Positions 26,475 through 35,500 are shown, counted from the stretch's first letter. The stretch is 64,000 bases of DNA from B18-G4 sp040775045 (GCA_040775045.1 JAXGTH010000001.1:15284-79283); one strand, 5' to 3'. The notes: generated by a model from the sequence alone, not told the origin. Made by a program: numbers and translations.

Positions 26475-26521
26475 CTCATATCTCAGGGCTCATATCTCAA
26501 ATCTCTTGTCTCATTTTCTCA
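26475..26521. repeat. 7-bp-period array (CTCA core) at the 3' end of purE
   Basis: CTCA, or CTCT once, starts at 26475, 26482, 26489, 26496, 26503, 26510 and 26518. The spacing is 7 bp except for a final 8. A less regular ATCTGAA run precedes it from about 26437. It fills the gap between the convergent O-methyltransferase and purE genes. Confidence 0.75.
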
Positions 26522-27028
26522 TCAGTTCGTCTTGAACCTGTATTTTACCTCTTTCAACTCCTCGTTGGCCTTCACGATCTTTTTTTTCAGGTTTTCCTTA
26601 TAGGCCATGGTCTTTTTCAAGAGTTCGCCGTCGCCGGAGGCGATGATCTGGGCTGCCAGGATGCCGGCATTCAGCGCCCCGTTGATGCCGACCGTAGCTA
26701 CCGGGATGCCCGGGGGCATCTGCACGATGGCCAGCAGCGAGTCCAGCCCGTCAAGACTTGCATTGATGGGCACACCGATCACGGGCAATGGCGTCATGGA
26801 AGCGATCACCCCGGGAAGATGGGCTGCCATGCCGGCACCGGCTATGATTACCTTGATGCCATTGTTCATGGCATTTTTTGCAAACTTTTCCACCTCTTCG
26901 GGCGTCCGGTGGGCGGAAAGGGCATTGATCTCAAACGGGATCTCCATTTCATCCAGAAAGGCAGCGGCCTTCTCCATTACCGGGAGATCGGAGGTGCTGC
27001 CCATGATGATGCTAACAAGTGCTTTCAT
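26522..27028 (-). CDS. purE: N5-carboxyaminoimidazole ribonucleotide mutase
   Basis: This 168-residue enzyme converts N5-CAIR to CAIR in de novo purine synthesis. The PurE class I core is clear: the phosphate/ribose loop IMGSTSDLPVMEKAAAFL, SAHRTPEEVEKFA with the catalytic His, IIAGAGMAAHLPGVIAS and GVPINASLDGLDSLLAIVQM. Its length is typical. The leader (27029-27130) contains a degenerate 7-bp GGTTACT-type array and a 9-bp hairpin. It is divergent from hpt, another purine gene, and purL lies 5 kb away, so the window holds three purine genes at two sites. Confidence 0.96.
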   Translation of the reverse strand: MKALVSIIMGSTSDLPVMEKAAAFLDEMEIPFEINALSAHRTPEEVEKFAKNAMNNGIKVIIAGAGMAAHLPGVIASMTPLPVIGVPINASLDGLDSLLAIVQMPPGIPVATVGINGALNAGILAAQIIASGDGELLKKTMAYKENLKKKIVKANEELKEVKYRFKTN

Positions 27029-27065
27029 ATGATTGCTGGTTACTGGTTACTGTTAGCTGGCTAAT

Positions 27066-27111
27066 GGTTTCCGGTTGCCGATATTAAACCAGTGAAATAT
27101 AGCCGGAAACC
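27066..27111. promoter_or_regulatory. Hairpin in the purE leader
   Basis: GGTTTCCGG (27066-27074) and CCGGAAACC (27103-27111) are exact reverse complements, with an outer TAGCT/AGCTA pair. The hairpin lies between the candidate purE promoter and the purE start and could act in attenuation. No known purine riboswitch core is seen. Confidence 0.4.
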
Positions 27112-27130
27112 AAAAGCTAGTCTTACAGTG

Positions 27131-27138
27131 CAAAAATA
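27131..27138 (-). promoter_or_regulatory. Candidate purE promoter -7 box (reverse strand)
   Basis: Read on the reverse strand, 27138-27131 is TATTTTTG, a full TAnnTTTG match. It is back to back with the hpt box at 27144 and leaves a leader of about 100 nt for purE. Confidence 0.45.
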
Positions 27139-27143
27139 TCATT

Positions 27144-27151
27144 TATATTTG
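27144..27151 (+). promoter_or_regulatory. Candidate hpt promoter -7 box
   Basis: TATATTTG (27144-27151) matches TAnnTTTG. Transcription from about 27157 would give a leader of about 25 nt to the ATG at 27183, and makes the upstream GTG at 27165 less likely as the start. Confidence 0.45.
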
Positions 27152-27182
27152 TAATACCGTTACCGTGCAAGATACAGCAATC

Positions 27183-27722
27183 ATGAAGAAGATCAGGGTC
27201 AGGGACAGAGAATTCTCGCTCTTCCTCTCAAAGGAGAACATTACAAAAGCCGTCGATCAGGTGGCGGAAATGATCAATGCCGAACTGGCCGGCACCGATC
27301 CCATCTTCCTCTGCGTGCTGAACGGGGCCTTTATCTTTGCATCCGACCTGCTGAAAAAGATTAATTTCGACTGTGAGGTTTCCTTCGTAAAGTTGTCGTC
27401 GTATGTAGGAACCCAGACAACCAGCACGGTTCGGGAGCTGATCGGTCTCGACAGGGTGTTGACGGGCAGGACCGTGGTGGTGGTTGAAGACATCATCGAT
27501 ACCGGCATCACCATGGATTACACGGTTAACAAACTGAAGGAACTGGGTGCGGCGGATGTCAGGATCGCCACGCTCCTGTTAAAGCCTGCGGCATTCAGGA
27601 TGAAGTACCCGATCGATTATGTTGGCATCGTAATACCGAATAAGTTCATCGTGGGCTATGGCCTCGACTATGACGGCCATGGCCGCAACCTGCCGGATAT
27701 TTACCAGATCGTAGAGCACTAA
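27183..27722 (+). CDS. hpt: Hypoxanthine phosphoribosyltransferase
   Basis: This enzyme salvages hypoxanthine (and guanine) with PRPP to form IMP or GMP. The PRPP-binding motif is VVVVEDIIDTGITMDY and the early active-site segment is CVLNGAFIFASDLLKKI. The late KYPIDYVGIVIPNKFIVGYG carries the purine-contact region. ATG 27183 gives 179 residues, the usual family length; an upstream GTG at 27165 would add six residues. obgE follows after 3 bp, so the two are co-transcribed. In many Bacteroidota adenylate kinase sits between them, but not here. Confidence 0.95.
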   Translation: MKKIRVRDREFSLFLSKENITKAVDQVAEMINAELAGTDPIFLCVLNGAFIFASDLLKKINFDCEVSFVKLSSYVGTQTTSTVRELIGLDRVLTGRTVVVVEDIIDTGITMDYTVNKLKELGAADVRIATLLLKPAAFRMKYPIDYVGIVIPNKFIVGYGLDYDGHGRNLPDIYQIVEH

Positions 27723-27725
27723 ATA

Positions 27726-28715
27726 ATGGGTAACTCTAACTTCGTCGACTATGTAAAGATCAACTGCCGTTCGGGCAGGGGAGGAGCGGGATCAGCCCAC
27801 CTCCGGAGGGAAAAGTTCGTACCGAAAGGGGGCCCTGACGGCGGCGACGGTGGCAGGGGAGGGCATATTGTGTTACAGGGCAACGCCCAGCTCTGGACAC
27901 TCCTTCATATGAAATTTACAAAACATATAAAAGCGGCGAATGGCGAAGCCGGTGGCAGGCAGATGAGCACGGGCGCCAACGGTCAGGATGAGGTGATCGA
28001 GGTGCCACTGGGCACTGTGGCGAAACTGTCAGACACAGAACAAATGCTCTGTGAGATCACAGAAGATGGCGAACGCCATATCCTCCTGGAAGGCGGGAAA
28101 GGCGGACTCGGCAATGTGCATTTCAAGTCGCCAACCAACCAGACACCCCGCTATGCGCAACCGGGCGAAGCCGGACGAGAAGCATGGATCACCCTTGAAT
28201 TGAAATTACTGGCCGACGTCGGGCTCGTCGGATTTCCCAATGCCGGTAAATCAACATTGCTTTCGGTGGTTTCGGCAGCTAAACCCGAAATTGCCGACTA
28301 TCCCTTCACGACCCTCAGACCCAACCTGGGGATCGTTTCCTACCGCGACCACCGTTCTTTTGTGATGGCCGATAGTCCCGGTATCATTGAAGGTGCCCAC
28401 GAAGGCAAAGGCCTTGGCCTTCGATTCCTTCGGCATATCGAAAGGAACTCGCTGCTGCTGTTCCTGGTGCCCTGCGATACGGACGACATTTCGAAGGAAT
28501 ACGATGTCCTTTTGAACGAACTGGATAAATATAATCCTGAACTGCTCGACAAGGAAAGGATTCTGGCCATCACCAAGACCGATATGATCGATGCGGAATT
28601 GCAGGCAGAGATCGAAAAAGAATTGCCGGATATTCCTTATGTATTCATCAGCTCCGTGGCCCGTAAAGGGCTCACGGAACTAAAAGACCTGATCTGGAAA
28701 AAACTTAATGGCTGA
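27726..28715 (+). CDS. obgE: Obg family GTPase, ribosome assembly
   Basis: This 329-residue protein has the N-terminal glycine-rich Obg domain (GRGGAGSAHLRREKFVPKGG, PDGGDGGRGGHI). The G domain follows with G1 GFPNAGKST, G3 DSPGIIEGAHEGKGLG and a G4-type TKTD. It acts in 50S subunit maturation and stress signalling. The variable C-terminal domain of some Obg proteins is absent, as is usual for short Bacteroidota forms. It is coupled to hpt upstream and overlaps the PAP2 gene by 8 bp downstream. Confidence 0.96.
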   Translation: MGNSNFVDYVKINCRSGRGGAGSAHLRREKFVPKGGPDGGDGGRGGHIVLQGNAQLWTLLHMKFTKHIKAANGEAGGRQMSTGANGQDEVIEVPLGTVAKLSDTEQMLCEITEDGERHILLEGGKGGLGNVHFKSPTNQTPRYAQPGEAGREAWITLELKLLADVGLVGFPNAGKSTLLSVVSAAKPEIADYPFTTLRPNLGIVSYRDHRSFVMADSPGIIEGAHEGKGLGLRFLRHIERNSLLLFLVPCDTDDISKEYDVLLNELDKYNPELLDKERILAITKTDMIDAELQAEIEKELPDIPYVFISSVARKGLTELKDLIWKKLNG

Positions 28716-29322
28716 TCTGATCGATAACCTTATACTATGGGACCGCAGCCTGTTCCTGGTCCTGAACGAAGCCCGCAGTGATTTCCTCGACTTCGTGATG
28801 TGGTGGGCCAGTGACAAATTTATCTGGATCCCTGTTTATGCCCTGTTCCTCTATCTTCTGTGGAGGCAATACAGGGGCAGGATTTGGATGGTGATCTTTT
28901 TTGCCGCCCTGCTCGTTTTTCTCAGCGATCAGATTAGCGTACACCTGTTCAAGGATGTGGTACAACGGCTTCGTCCCTGCCATGAACCTGCCCTGGAAGG
29001 TATGGTGCAGCTCGTGAACAATAAGTGCGGAGGCCTGTATGGCTTTTATTCCTCACATGCCTCGAACATCTTCGCGATCAGCATTTTCTTTCTTTTACTT
29101 TACCGGAAGCATATGAGGTGGGCCATCCCGCTGGTCCTGGCCTGGGCATTGCTCATATGCTACAGCAGGATCTACCTTGGGGCCCATTACCCTGCCGACG
29201 TCATTGCCGGAGCAATTGCCGGCTCCATCCTGGGTTGGATGCTTGCAAGGTTCCTCAAAAACCTGATAAAACGGCAAACAATACCTTTGCCGTCGGAGAA
29301 AAGAACAAGTCCCGGGCCTTAA
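28708..29322 (+). CDS. PAP2 family membrane phosphatase
   Basis: This 204-residue membrane protein has about six hydrophobic helices and the three PAP2 phosphatase motifs: KDVVQRLRPC, then FYSSHASN with the catalytic His, then SRIYLGAHYPADV with the second catalytic His. It probably dephosphorylates undecaprenyl pyrophosphate or a phosphatidate-type lipid at the outer face of the inner membrane. The start lies inside the end of obgE (8-bp overlap). Its stop overlaps the convergent coiled-coil gene by 3 bp. Confidence 0.92.
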   Translation: MADLIDNLILWDRSLFLVLNEARSDFLDFVMWWASDKFIWIPVYALFLYLLWRQYRGRIWMVIFFAALLVFLSDQISVHLFKDVVQRLRPCHEPALEGMVQLVNNKCGGLYGFYSSHASNIFAISIFFLLLYRKHMRWAIPLVLAWALLICYSRIYLGAHYPADVIAGAIAGSILGWMLARFLKNLIKRQTIPLPSEKRTSPGP

Positions 29323-29663
29323 TCTTCCTCAGGGTTGATCAGCTTATCAATCTCTTCCTTCAGCCTTTTATTCTCTTCAATTATCGCATCCATCTCTTTT
29401 TGAAGACCCTGCATCTCTTTTTTATCTTTTTCAGCTTCCTTTGCCAGTTTCTGGATGGTACCAGACATTTCCTTCTTTTCGCTGAGATGGGCTTTTATCT
29501 CTGCTTCCAGCTTCTGGATCTCCTTGCGGGCATTGCCGAGATCTTTTTTATTCTGCTCACATTCCTTCCTTGAGCTGTCGAGATCGCCCTCCAGCCGCCG
29601 GATGTCCTGTATGCCTGATGTTAGCCTTTTCCTGATGATATCGAATTCTGTAATGATTGCCAT
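29319..29663 (-). CDS. Small coiled-coil protein
   Basis: The start at 29663 (MAIITEFDIIRKRLTSG) gives 114 residues; a longer open frame upstream would run into the LysM gene. Almost the whole protein is predicted coiled coil, rich in E, K and Q, with heptad-like leucine and isoleucine spacing (LKEEIDKLINPEED at the end). There is no signal peptide or enzyme motif. It follows the LysM gene by 16 bp and is probably co-transcribed with it; the two proteins may interact through their coiled coils. Function unknown. Confidence 0.7.
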   Translation of the reverse strand: MAIITEFDIIRKRLTSGIQDIRRLEGDLDSSRKECEQNKKDLGNARKEIQKLEAEIKAHLSEKKEMSGTIQKLAKEAEKDKKEMQGLQKEMDAIIEENKRLKEEIDKLINPEED

Positions 29664-29679
29664 GGCAGTGATTTTTTGA

Positions 29680-30195
29680 TTATTGACGAATAATGAGTTC
29701 CCTGCCGGCAACGATGAGGTCGGGATCTGTAATTCCATTGTCGGCAGCGATTTCCGGATACCTGTTGCCATCGCCTAAATATTTAGCGGCAATATCGTAA
29801 AGGGTTTCCCCGGCCGCAATGATATGTTTGGTCTCCTTTGGCGTTGCGGCTTCCAGCCGGGCAAGCATCTCGGCCTCTTTCGCTTTCATCTCCGCAACAT
29901 CTGATTTGAGTTGCTGGTTTTCGGCAGTGAGGGTCTGTATGGTGGTCTCGTAACCGGCCATCTTTTCCTGGTCCTCTGCAGAGGTGCCGGACGGCCCGGC
30001 AAAAAACAGGATCAGCAGGCATGCCACCAGGGCAATGAAAAACAGTATGATGAAGATCAAACTGGTCGTTTTTTGTCTTCGAAATGCACCTGCTGCTTTG
30101 TTCAGCGACCAGTATGCAGTCAGGTCGGTCTTGCACGAAGGGCAGGCAGACGTTCCGGCCTCCAGCCCTTTGTGGTTACAAATAGGACAGTCCAT
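29680..30195 (-). CDS. Zinc-ribbon, single-pass membrane LysM protein
   Basis: This 171-residue protein has an N-terminal zinc ribbon (CPICNHKG ... CPSCKTDL), then one transmembrane helix at about residues 45-67 (SLIFIILFFIALVACLLILF). A coiled segment and a C-terminal LysM domain follow (HIIAAGETLYDIAAKYLGDG ... ELIIRQ). The zinc ribbon should face the cytoplasm and LysM should face the periplasm, where it would bind peptidoglycan. Function unknown; the small coiled-coil gene downstream is a likely partner. Confidence 0.85.
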   Translation of the reverse strand: MDCPICNHKGLEAGTSACPSCKTDLTAYWSLNKAAGAFRRQKTTSLIFIILFFIALVACLLILFFAGPSGTSAEDQEKMAGYETTIQTLTAENQQLKSDVAEMKAKEAEMLARLEAATPKETKHIIAAGETLYDIAAKYLGDGNRYPEIAADNGITDPDLIVAGRELIIRQ

Positions 30196-30371
30196 AGTTC
30201 AGGGTTTGTTTGGGTTAAATCGGAAGGATATAAATATACGATATATTCGTGTTGTTTGCAAGTGTATATGATGCGAATGCAAAGTGCTAAGGATGACGAT
30301 GCCTTGCTGCGCAAGGAAACTCTAAATCCTAAGCCTTGCTGTGCAAGGAAATCCTAAATCCTAAATCACTA

Positions 30372-30664
30372 CTGTCCGGGATAATTTATTGCGAAACGAT
30401 ATAGTCTTTTATTGGAAGGGCTTTGGTGAGGGTAGACTGTTTAGAGCCTGCTTTGATGTTTTATTGTCTGCAATGCCTCGACTACCGCTCGGCATGACAA
30501 GGCACTGTTTTTTTAGGGAATAAGGGCGCGGCACTCAATAACTTGATTTCATTGGTGTGCCGCGCCCGTATTCCTATTTTATTGACTTTGATTTGTCACC
30601 GCGAGCGAAGTCGAGCGGTTCTAACAATTACGCGTTTTTCGCTGCTTAGAAATATCCCGGACAG
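30372..30664. mobile_element. MITE-like nested palindrome with 12-bp perfect terminal inverted repeats
   Basis: CTGTCCGGGATA (30372-30383) is the exact reverse complement of 30653-30664. Inside lies a second imperfect inverted pair: CTCGACTACCGCTCGG near 30478, and 30594-30615 with CGAGCGAAGTCGAG. The innermost pair is a strong hairpin, GGAATAAGGGCGCGGCAC (30517-30534) against GTGCCGCGCCCGTATTCC (30557-30574), with one bulge. The 293-bp element encodes no protein. No clear target duplication is seen. Confidence 0.6.
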
Positions 30665-30670
30665 CAATGA

Positions 30671-30760
30671 TCCTAAATCCTAAATCCTAAATTCTAAGTT
30701 CAAAATCATAAGCCTTGCTGCGCAAGGAAACCCTAAATTCTAAATTCTAATTCCTAAAGA
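30671..30760. repeat. Left repeat block of the four-helix-bundle gene (7-bp AATCCTA units and hairpin)
   Basis: CTA recurs at 30673, 30680, 30687 and 30694, exactly 7 bp apart. ATTCTAAGTTCAAAATCAT (30691-30709) follows, then a CCTTGC-TGC-GCAAGG hairpin and more AATTCTA units. The 19-mer recurs exactly inverted at 31303-31321. Confidence 0.75.
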
Positions 30761-30811
30761 AATTTAAAATACAAAGGTTAAAGGCTAGAAAGTTTTGGGC
30801 GAACCTGAATT

Positions 30812-31186
30812 TCATCTGGTCTTGGTAACTATAGAACCGAATATTTTAGTCAGTTCCATTGCTTCCCTTACCAGAGATGCCCTTTCCATTTCAAGCATTT
30901 CATTTTCATACATATCCAGCAGGCGTAAAAAAAGCACACACTCCTTGGCTTCCTTCCTGCAAATCATGCTTCTGTACACGAAGTCCTTCCTGCTGATTGC
31001 CTCCCCAGCTTCAATATAATTGGCCGCGACAGATCCTGAAGCCCTGATCAACTGCTTTCCGTCTTCAATGTTTGCCCTGGTCTTCATGATCTTCTTAAGG
31101 AATGACCTCACACTGATCGCAAACTTTTGCGTACGTGCCTCAAGATCAAGTTTTCTCTCAGTTGTAATAGTATCCTTTTCTTCCAT
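30812..31186 (-). CDS. Four-helix-bundle protein of the 23S rRNA intervening-sequence type
   Basis: This 124-residue all-helical protein has the TIGR02436/IVP pattern: an N-terminal basic helix (RTQKFAISVRSFLKKIMKT), then QLIRASGSVAANYIEAGEAI, then RKEAKECVLFLRLL and a final long helix. Relatives are encoded inside 23S rRNA intervening sequences or near retroelements, where they form pentameric rings, and many stand alone in Bacteroidota chromosomes. Here it lies outside any rRNA gene but between inverted repeat blocks (30671-30760 and 31303-31396). Function unknown. Confidence 0.85.
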   Translation of the reverse strand: MEEKDTITTERKLDLEARTQKFAISVRSFLKKIMKTRANIEDGKQLIRASGSVAANYIEAGEAISRKDFVYRSMICRKEAKECVLFLRLLDMYENEMLEMERASLVREAMELTKIFGSIVTKTR

Positions 31187-31302
31187 GATTTATTAGTTTT
31201 GTTATTACCCCGCTTATTATATTAATACCCAAAAATTGAAAAAGTCACACCCTAAACGAGATTTTTTTTGAACTTAAAGCCTTTGGCCATTTGATTTTTA
31301 TA

Positions 31303-31396
31303 ATGATTTTGAACTTAGAATTTTGAATTTATTTAGGATTTAGAATTTAGAGTTTGGGATTTCTTTTGGATTTTGGATTTAGGATTTAGAGCTTCC
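31303..31396. repeat. Right repeat block of the four-helix-bundle gene (TTAGGAT units, inverted)
   Basis: The 19-bp ATGATTTTGAACTTAGAAT (31303-31321) is the exact reverse complement of 30691-30709. TTAG/TTGG units follow with mostly 7-bp spacing (31333, 31340, 31347, 31354 ...), then a CCTTGC-GAA-GCAAGG hairpin near 31396. It is the inverse of the left block. Confidence 0.75.
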
Positions 31397-31435
31397 TTGC
31401 GAAGCAAGGCCCATGCTTCAGAATTCCTAAAATAC

Positions 31436-31443
31436 TATCTTTG
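31436..31443 (+). promoter_or_regulatory. -7 box immediately before the CDF transporter start
   Basis: TATCTTTG (31436-31443) matches TAnnTTTG and ends 4 nt before the ATG at 31448. The transcript would start at or next to the start codon, suggesting a leaderless mRNA. Confidence 0.5.
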
Positions 31444-31447
31444 CGTT

Positions 31448-32365
31448 ATGGAACCACGGCATCGCCAGATCATCACTGCATCATGGGTGAGCATTGCAGG
31501 AAATGCGCTGCTTTCGATCATGAAAATCACCGTTGGATTACTGGCGGGCAGTATGGCGGTAGTGGCCGACGGGGTGGACTCCGCCGGCGATATCCTCACT
31601 TCGGTGATCACGCTCATTACGGCGCACATCATGAGCCGGCCCCCTGATATCAAATACCCATATGGGTATGAGCGTGCCGATACCGTGGCATCCAAAGCCC
31701 TTTCCTTCGTGATTTTCTTTGCCGGTGCGCAGCTTGCCATTGCCACAGTGGATAAACTTCTCGAAGGGGGTCATGAAAAGGTGCCTGATATCTTTGCCAT
31801 ATGGGTGATCGTTGCTTCGATCCTCGGGAAGCTTCTGCTTGCGCTGTATCAGTTCCGGGTAGGGAAGAAGACCGGCTCCTCCATGCTGGTGGCCAACGCC
31901 CGCAATATGCAAAGTGATATGCTGATCTCCATGGCTGTGCTCATTGGATTGTTGTTCACTTTTATCTTAAATCTGCCCTTGATCGACAGCATTACGGCCC
32001 TGGCAGTTTCATTCTGGATCATGGCCACCGGTATCCGCATCTTCTTCCAGACCAACCGTGATCTTATGGATGGCATGGACAACCCGGAATTATACAAGGA
32101 AGTATTCAGGCTGGCCTCAGAGGTTGAGGGCGCATTTAATCCCCACGGGGCAAGGATCCGAAAGTCGGGCAATAAACTGGTGATCGAGATCCATATTGAG
32201 GTGTCCGGCTCCATAAGCGTTACGGAGGCACATGATATCTCGCACCGCGTGGAAGCAAACATCAGGAAAAGCGTAAAGGATGTATACGATGTGATCATCC
32301 ATGTTGAGCCATACGGTAATGTCGAAGCCGACGAGAAATTCGGCGTGTCGAACAAGGACGTATAA
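31448..32365 (+). CDS. Cation diffusion facilitator family metal transporter
   Basis: The start at 31448 (MEPRHRQIITASWVS) gives 305 residues; an upstream extension would come from repeat DNA and is rejected. The membrane part shows the CDF pattern, with metal-site acidic residues in the second helix (MAVVADGVDSAGDILTS) and HxxxD-like residues in a later helix (RNMQSDMLISMAVLIG). The C-terminal cytoplasmic domain (HGARIRKSGNKLVIEIHIEV) is the usual CDF metal-sensing fold. It should export divalent metal such as zinc, iron or manganese; the metal cannot be assigned. Confidence 0.9.
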   Translation: MEPRHRQIITASWVSIAGNALLSIMKITVGLLAGSMAVVADGVDSAGDILTSVITLITAHIMSRPPDIKYPYGYERADTVASKALSFVIFFAGAQLAIATVDKLLEGGHEKVPDIFAIWVIVASILGKLLLALYQFRVGKKTGSSMLVANARNMQSDMLISMAVLIGLLFTFILNLPLIDSITALAVSFWIMATGIRIFFQTNRDLMDGMDNPELYKEVFRLASEVEGAFNPHGARIRKSGNKLVIEIHIEVSGSISVTEAHDISHRVEANIRKSVKDVYDVIIHVEPYGNVEADEKFGVSNKDV

Positions 32366-32579
32366 GGTTAACACCGGCCCTTAGGAAAATACTGGCTTCC
32401 CGCAAATGCCATGATCAAATTCATTGATGTGCCTGAAGCCCAATGCCTGCGGCATTCCGGCGGGCGATGATGTTAATAATTCCCTTAAAAACTCGGAAGT
32501 GCAAGATACCCCAACCGGAGAATTATATATAATTTTACGCCTGATTTGTTTGAGTTATTGACCCAAAACCAACCCGGAC

Positions 32580-35500
32580 ATGATCATTTTTTACCAGGTA
32601 ACTCCCAGAAAGTTTTATGCGCTCAAGGTGAAATCGGCCTTGTCCAGGACCGACAAGGAAAAACTTTCATGGTTGTTTGAAGAGTGTGAGCCCGTTCCCG
32701 GGGAAAAACTGTCCGGCACTTTTATCGGTCCGCGTAAAGAGATGATCACCCCATGGAGCACCAATGCAGTGGAGATCACCAGGAACATGGGTGTACACGG
32801 CATCGAGCGGATCGAAGAGTTTTTTCTCACCGACGATGCCGACCCGGCTTACGACCGGATGTTGCAGGCCAGGTATACGGGCCTTGACCAGGATATCTTC
32901 ACGATAAACCGTAAACCCGAACCTGTGACCTTCCTGCACGATATCAGGGCCTATAACGAAAGCGAAGGGCTTGCGCTCAGCGATGAAGAGATCGAATACC
33001 TCGACGGGATCAGTGAGAAGATAGGCAGGAAGCTCACCGACAGCGAGGTTTATGGTTTTGCACAGGTAAACTCGGAACACTGCCGGCATAAGATCTTCAA
33101 TGGTACCTTCATCATCGACGGAAAGGAGAAAAAAGAATCCCTGTTCGCACTCATCAAGAAAACTTCAAAAGTAAATCCCAATAAGCTGGTTTCAGCTTAT
33201 AAGGATAACGTTGCGTTTGTCCTGGGCCCTCCGGCCGAGCAATTTGCGCCTGCAAACCAGGATAAGGCCGACTATTTTGAGATTACCGATATCGATACGG
33301 TGCTGTCGCTCAAGGCCGAAACACATAACTTCCCTACAACGGTCGAACCTTTTAACGGTGCATCAACGGGAACCGGCGGCGAGATCCGCGACCGGCTGGC
33401 AGGCGGAAAAGCCAGCATACCACTGATCGGCACTGCCGTATATATGACCTCTTATCCCCGCCTGGAAGGGCAAAGGAGGTGGGAATCATTCAGCAAGGCA
33501 AGGCCGTGGCTCTACCAGACTCCGGCAGAGATCCTGATCAAGGCCTCCAACGGAGCAAGCGATTTCGGGAATAAGTTCGGCCAGCCACTGGTTTGTGGCA
33601 GCCTGCTCACTTTTGAGCATGAAAGCAACGACAAGACCTTCGGCTATGATAAAGTGGTCATGCTGGCTGGAGGAGTCGGCTTTGCAAGGAAAGAAGACAG
33701 CGAAAAGGAAGCCCCGGAAGCCGGCGACATCATCGTTGTGCTTGGTGGCGATAACTACCGCATCGGGATGGGCGGGGGAGCCGTATCATCGGTTGATACC
33801 GGTGAATACGGCAATGCCATCGAACTGAATGCGGTTCAGCGTGCCAACCCCGAAATGCAGAAAAGAGTGGCCAACGTCATCAGGGCCATGGCCGAGCAAC
33901 AGCGCAACCCGATCATCTCCATCCACGACCATGGTGCGGGTGGGCACCTTAATTCCCTGTCGGAACTGGTAGAAGCTTCCGGCGGAAGGATCAACATCAG
34001 GAAACTACCCGTCGGTGATCCCACACTGTCGGCCAGGGAGATCATCGGAAATGAATCACAGGAAAGGATGGGACTGGTCATCAAGCCGGAGAATATTGAA
34101 TTGCTGGAAGAGATCGCCGACCGTGAAAGGGCTCCTATATTCAAGGTGGGTAAAGTTACCGGCGACATGAAACTTGTCTTCGAAGATGAAGCGAAAAATC
34201 CCATCGACCTCAAGATCGAATATCTTTTCGGCAATCCGCCCCGGACAACCCTGAACGACAATACTGCAGGTAATGCTTTCAGCGCTCCCGAATATGCGAC
34301 TGAAAAGCTCGGGGATTACCTGGAAGACCTGTTGCAGATGGAAGCCGTGGCCTGCAAGGACTGGCTCACCAACAAGGTCGACAGGTCGGTTACCGGTCGT
34401 GTGGGCCTGCAGCAGTGCACGGGCCCCATCCAATTGCCACTCAACAACCTGGGTATCGCTGCCCTCGATTACCGTGGCATCAAAGGCATTGCAACGGCCA
34501 TCGGCCACGCCCCCGTGGCCGGACTGGTATCGGCCGAAAATGGTTCAGTGCTGGCGGTGGCCGAAGCACTCACCAACATTGTATGGGCGCCCATAACCGA
34601 TGGGATCAAAGGGATCTCCCTCAGTGCCAACTGGATGTGGCCTGCCAGGAATGCGGGTGAAGATGCACGTCTGTACCATGCCGTCAAGGCAGTGAGCGAT
34701 TTTGCCATTAAACTGGGGATCAACATCCCGACAGGCAAGGACAGTCTCTCGATGACACAGAAATACCCTGACGGGAAAAAGGTATTTTCACCAGGAACGG
34801 TGATCATCTCGGCCATGGGCGAGTGCACTGATATTAAAAAAGCCGTCAGCCCTTACCTTGCCCTGCATTACGATGCCCCGGTCATATATGTTGATTTCTC
34901 GGGCGACAGCCACTGCCTTGGCGGAAGCAGCTTTGCCCAGATGGTGAACGGATTGGGCCCAACAACGCCGACAGTTAAGGATCCTGACAGATTCATAAAG
35001 GCTTTCACTGCCCTGCAGGAATGTATCAAGGCCGGGCTCATCCTCGCCGGACATGATATTTCGGCCGGAGGACTGATCACAAGCCTCCTGGAGATGACTT
35101 TCCCGGTCAACGATATGGGCCTTGACCTCAGCCTCGACAGTACAGGTGAAAAAGATATCATTAAACTGCTCTTCAGTGAAAATCCGGGGGTGATCATGCA
35201 GGTAAAGGATAGCGGGAAGGTGCTCGAGCTGTTTCAAAAGCAGGGTATCGCTGCCCACCTGCTTGGCAAGACCATCAGGGAACTCAGGGTGGATATTGCC
35301 CATGAAGGAATGAAATATTCCTTCGACATCAACAGGTACAGAAAGATCTGGTATAAGACCTCCTACCTCTTCGATTCCCTGCAGACCGGGTCAGGCCTGG
35401 CCGTTGCGAGATATGAGAATTATTGCAGGCAGGATCTCAGGTTCAATTTTCCGAAAACATTCGGGGGAGGGTTAACTGAATACAGGATCAGTCATGAGCG

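Larger units (their letters stand above)
30196..30811. other. Gene-free repeat zone
   Basis: This 616-bp stretch holds no convincing gene. It contains a 293-bp nested palindromic element (30372-30664), CCTTGC/GCAAGG hairpins at about 30303, 30334 and 30713, and two 7-bp-period arrays of AATCCTA/AATTCTA type (about 30322-30366 and 30671-30760). Confidence 0.7.

Noticed and set aside
31340..31396. Telomere-like repeats (TTTAGGG-type)
   Set aside because: TTTAGGAT units resemble plant telomere units only by chance; the arrays are short, degenerate and internal to a bacterial chromosome.
31373..31447. N-terminal extension of the CDF transporter
   Set aside because: The extra residues are encoded by the 7-bp repeat block and lie upstream of the -7 promoter box.
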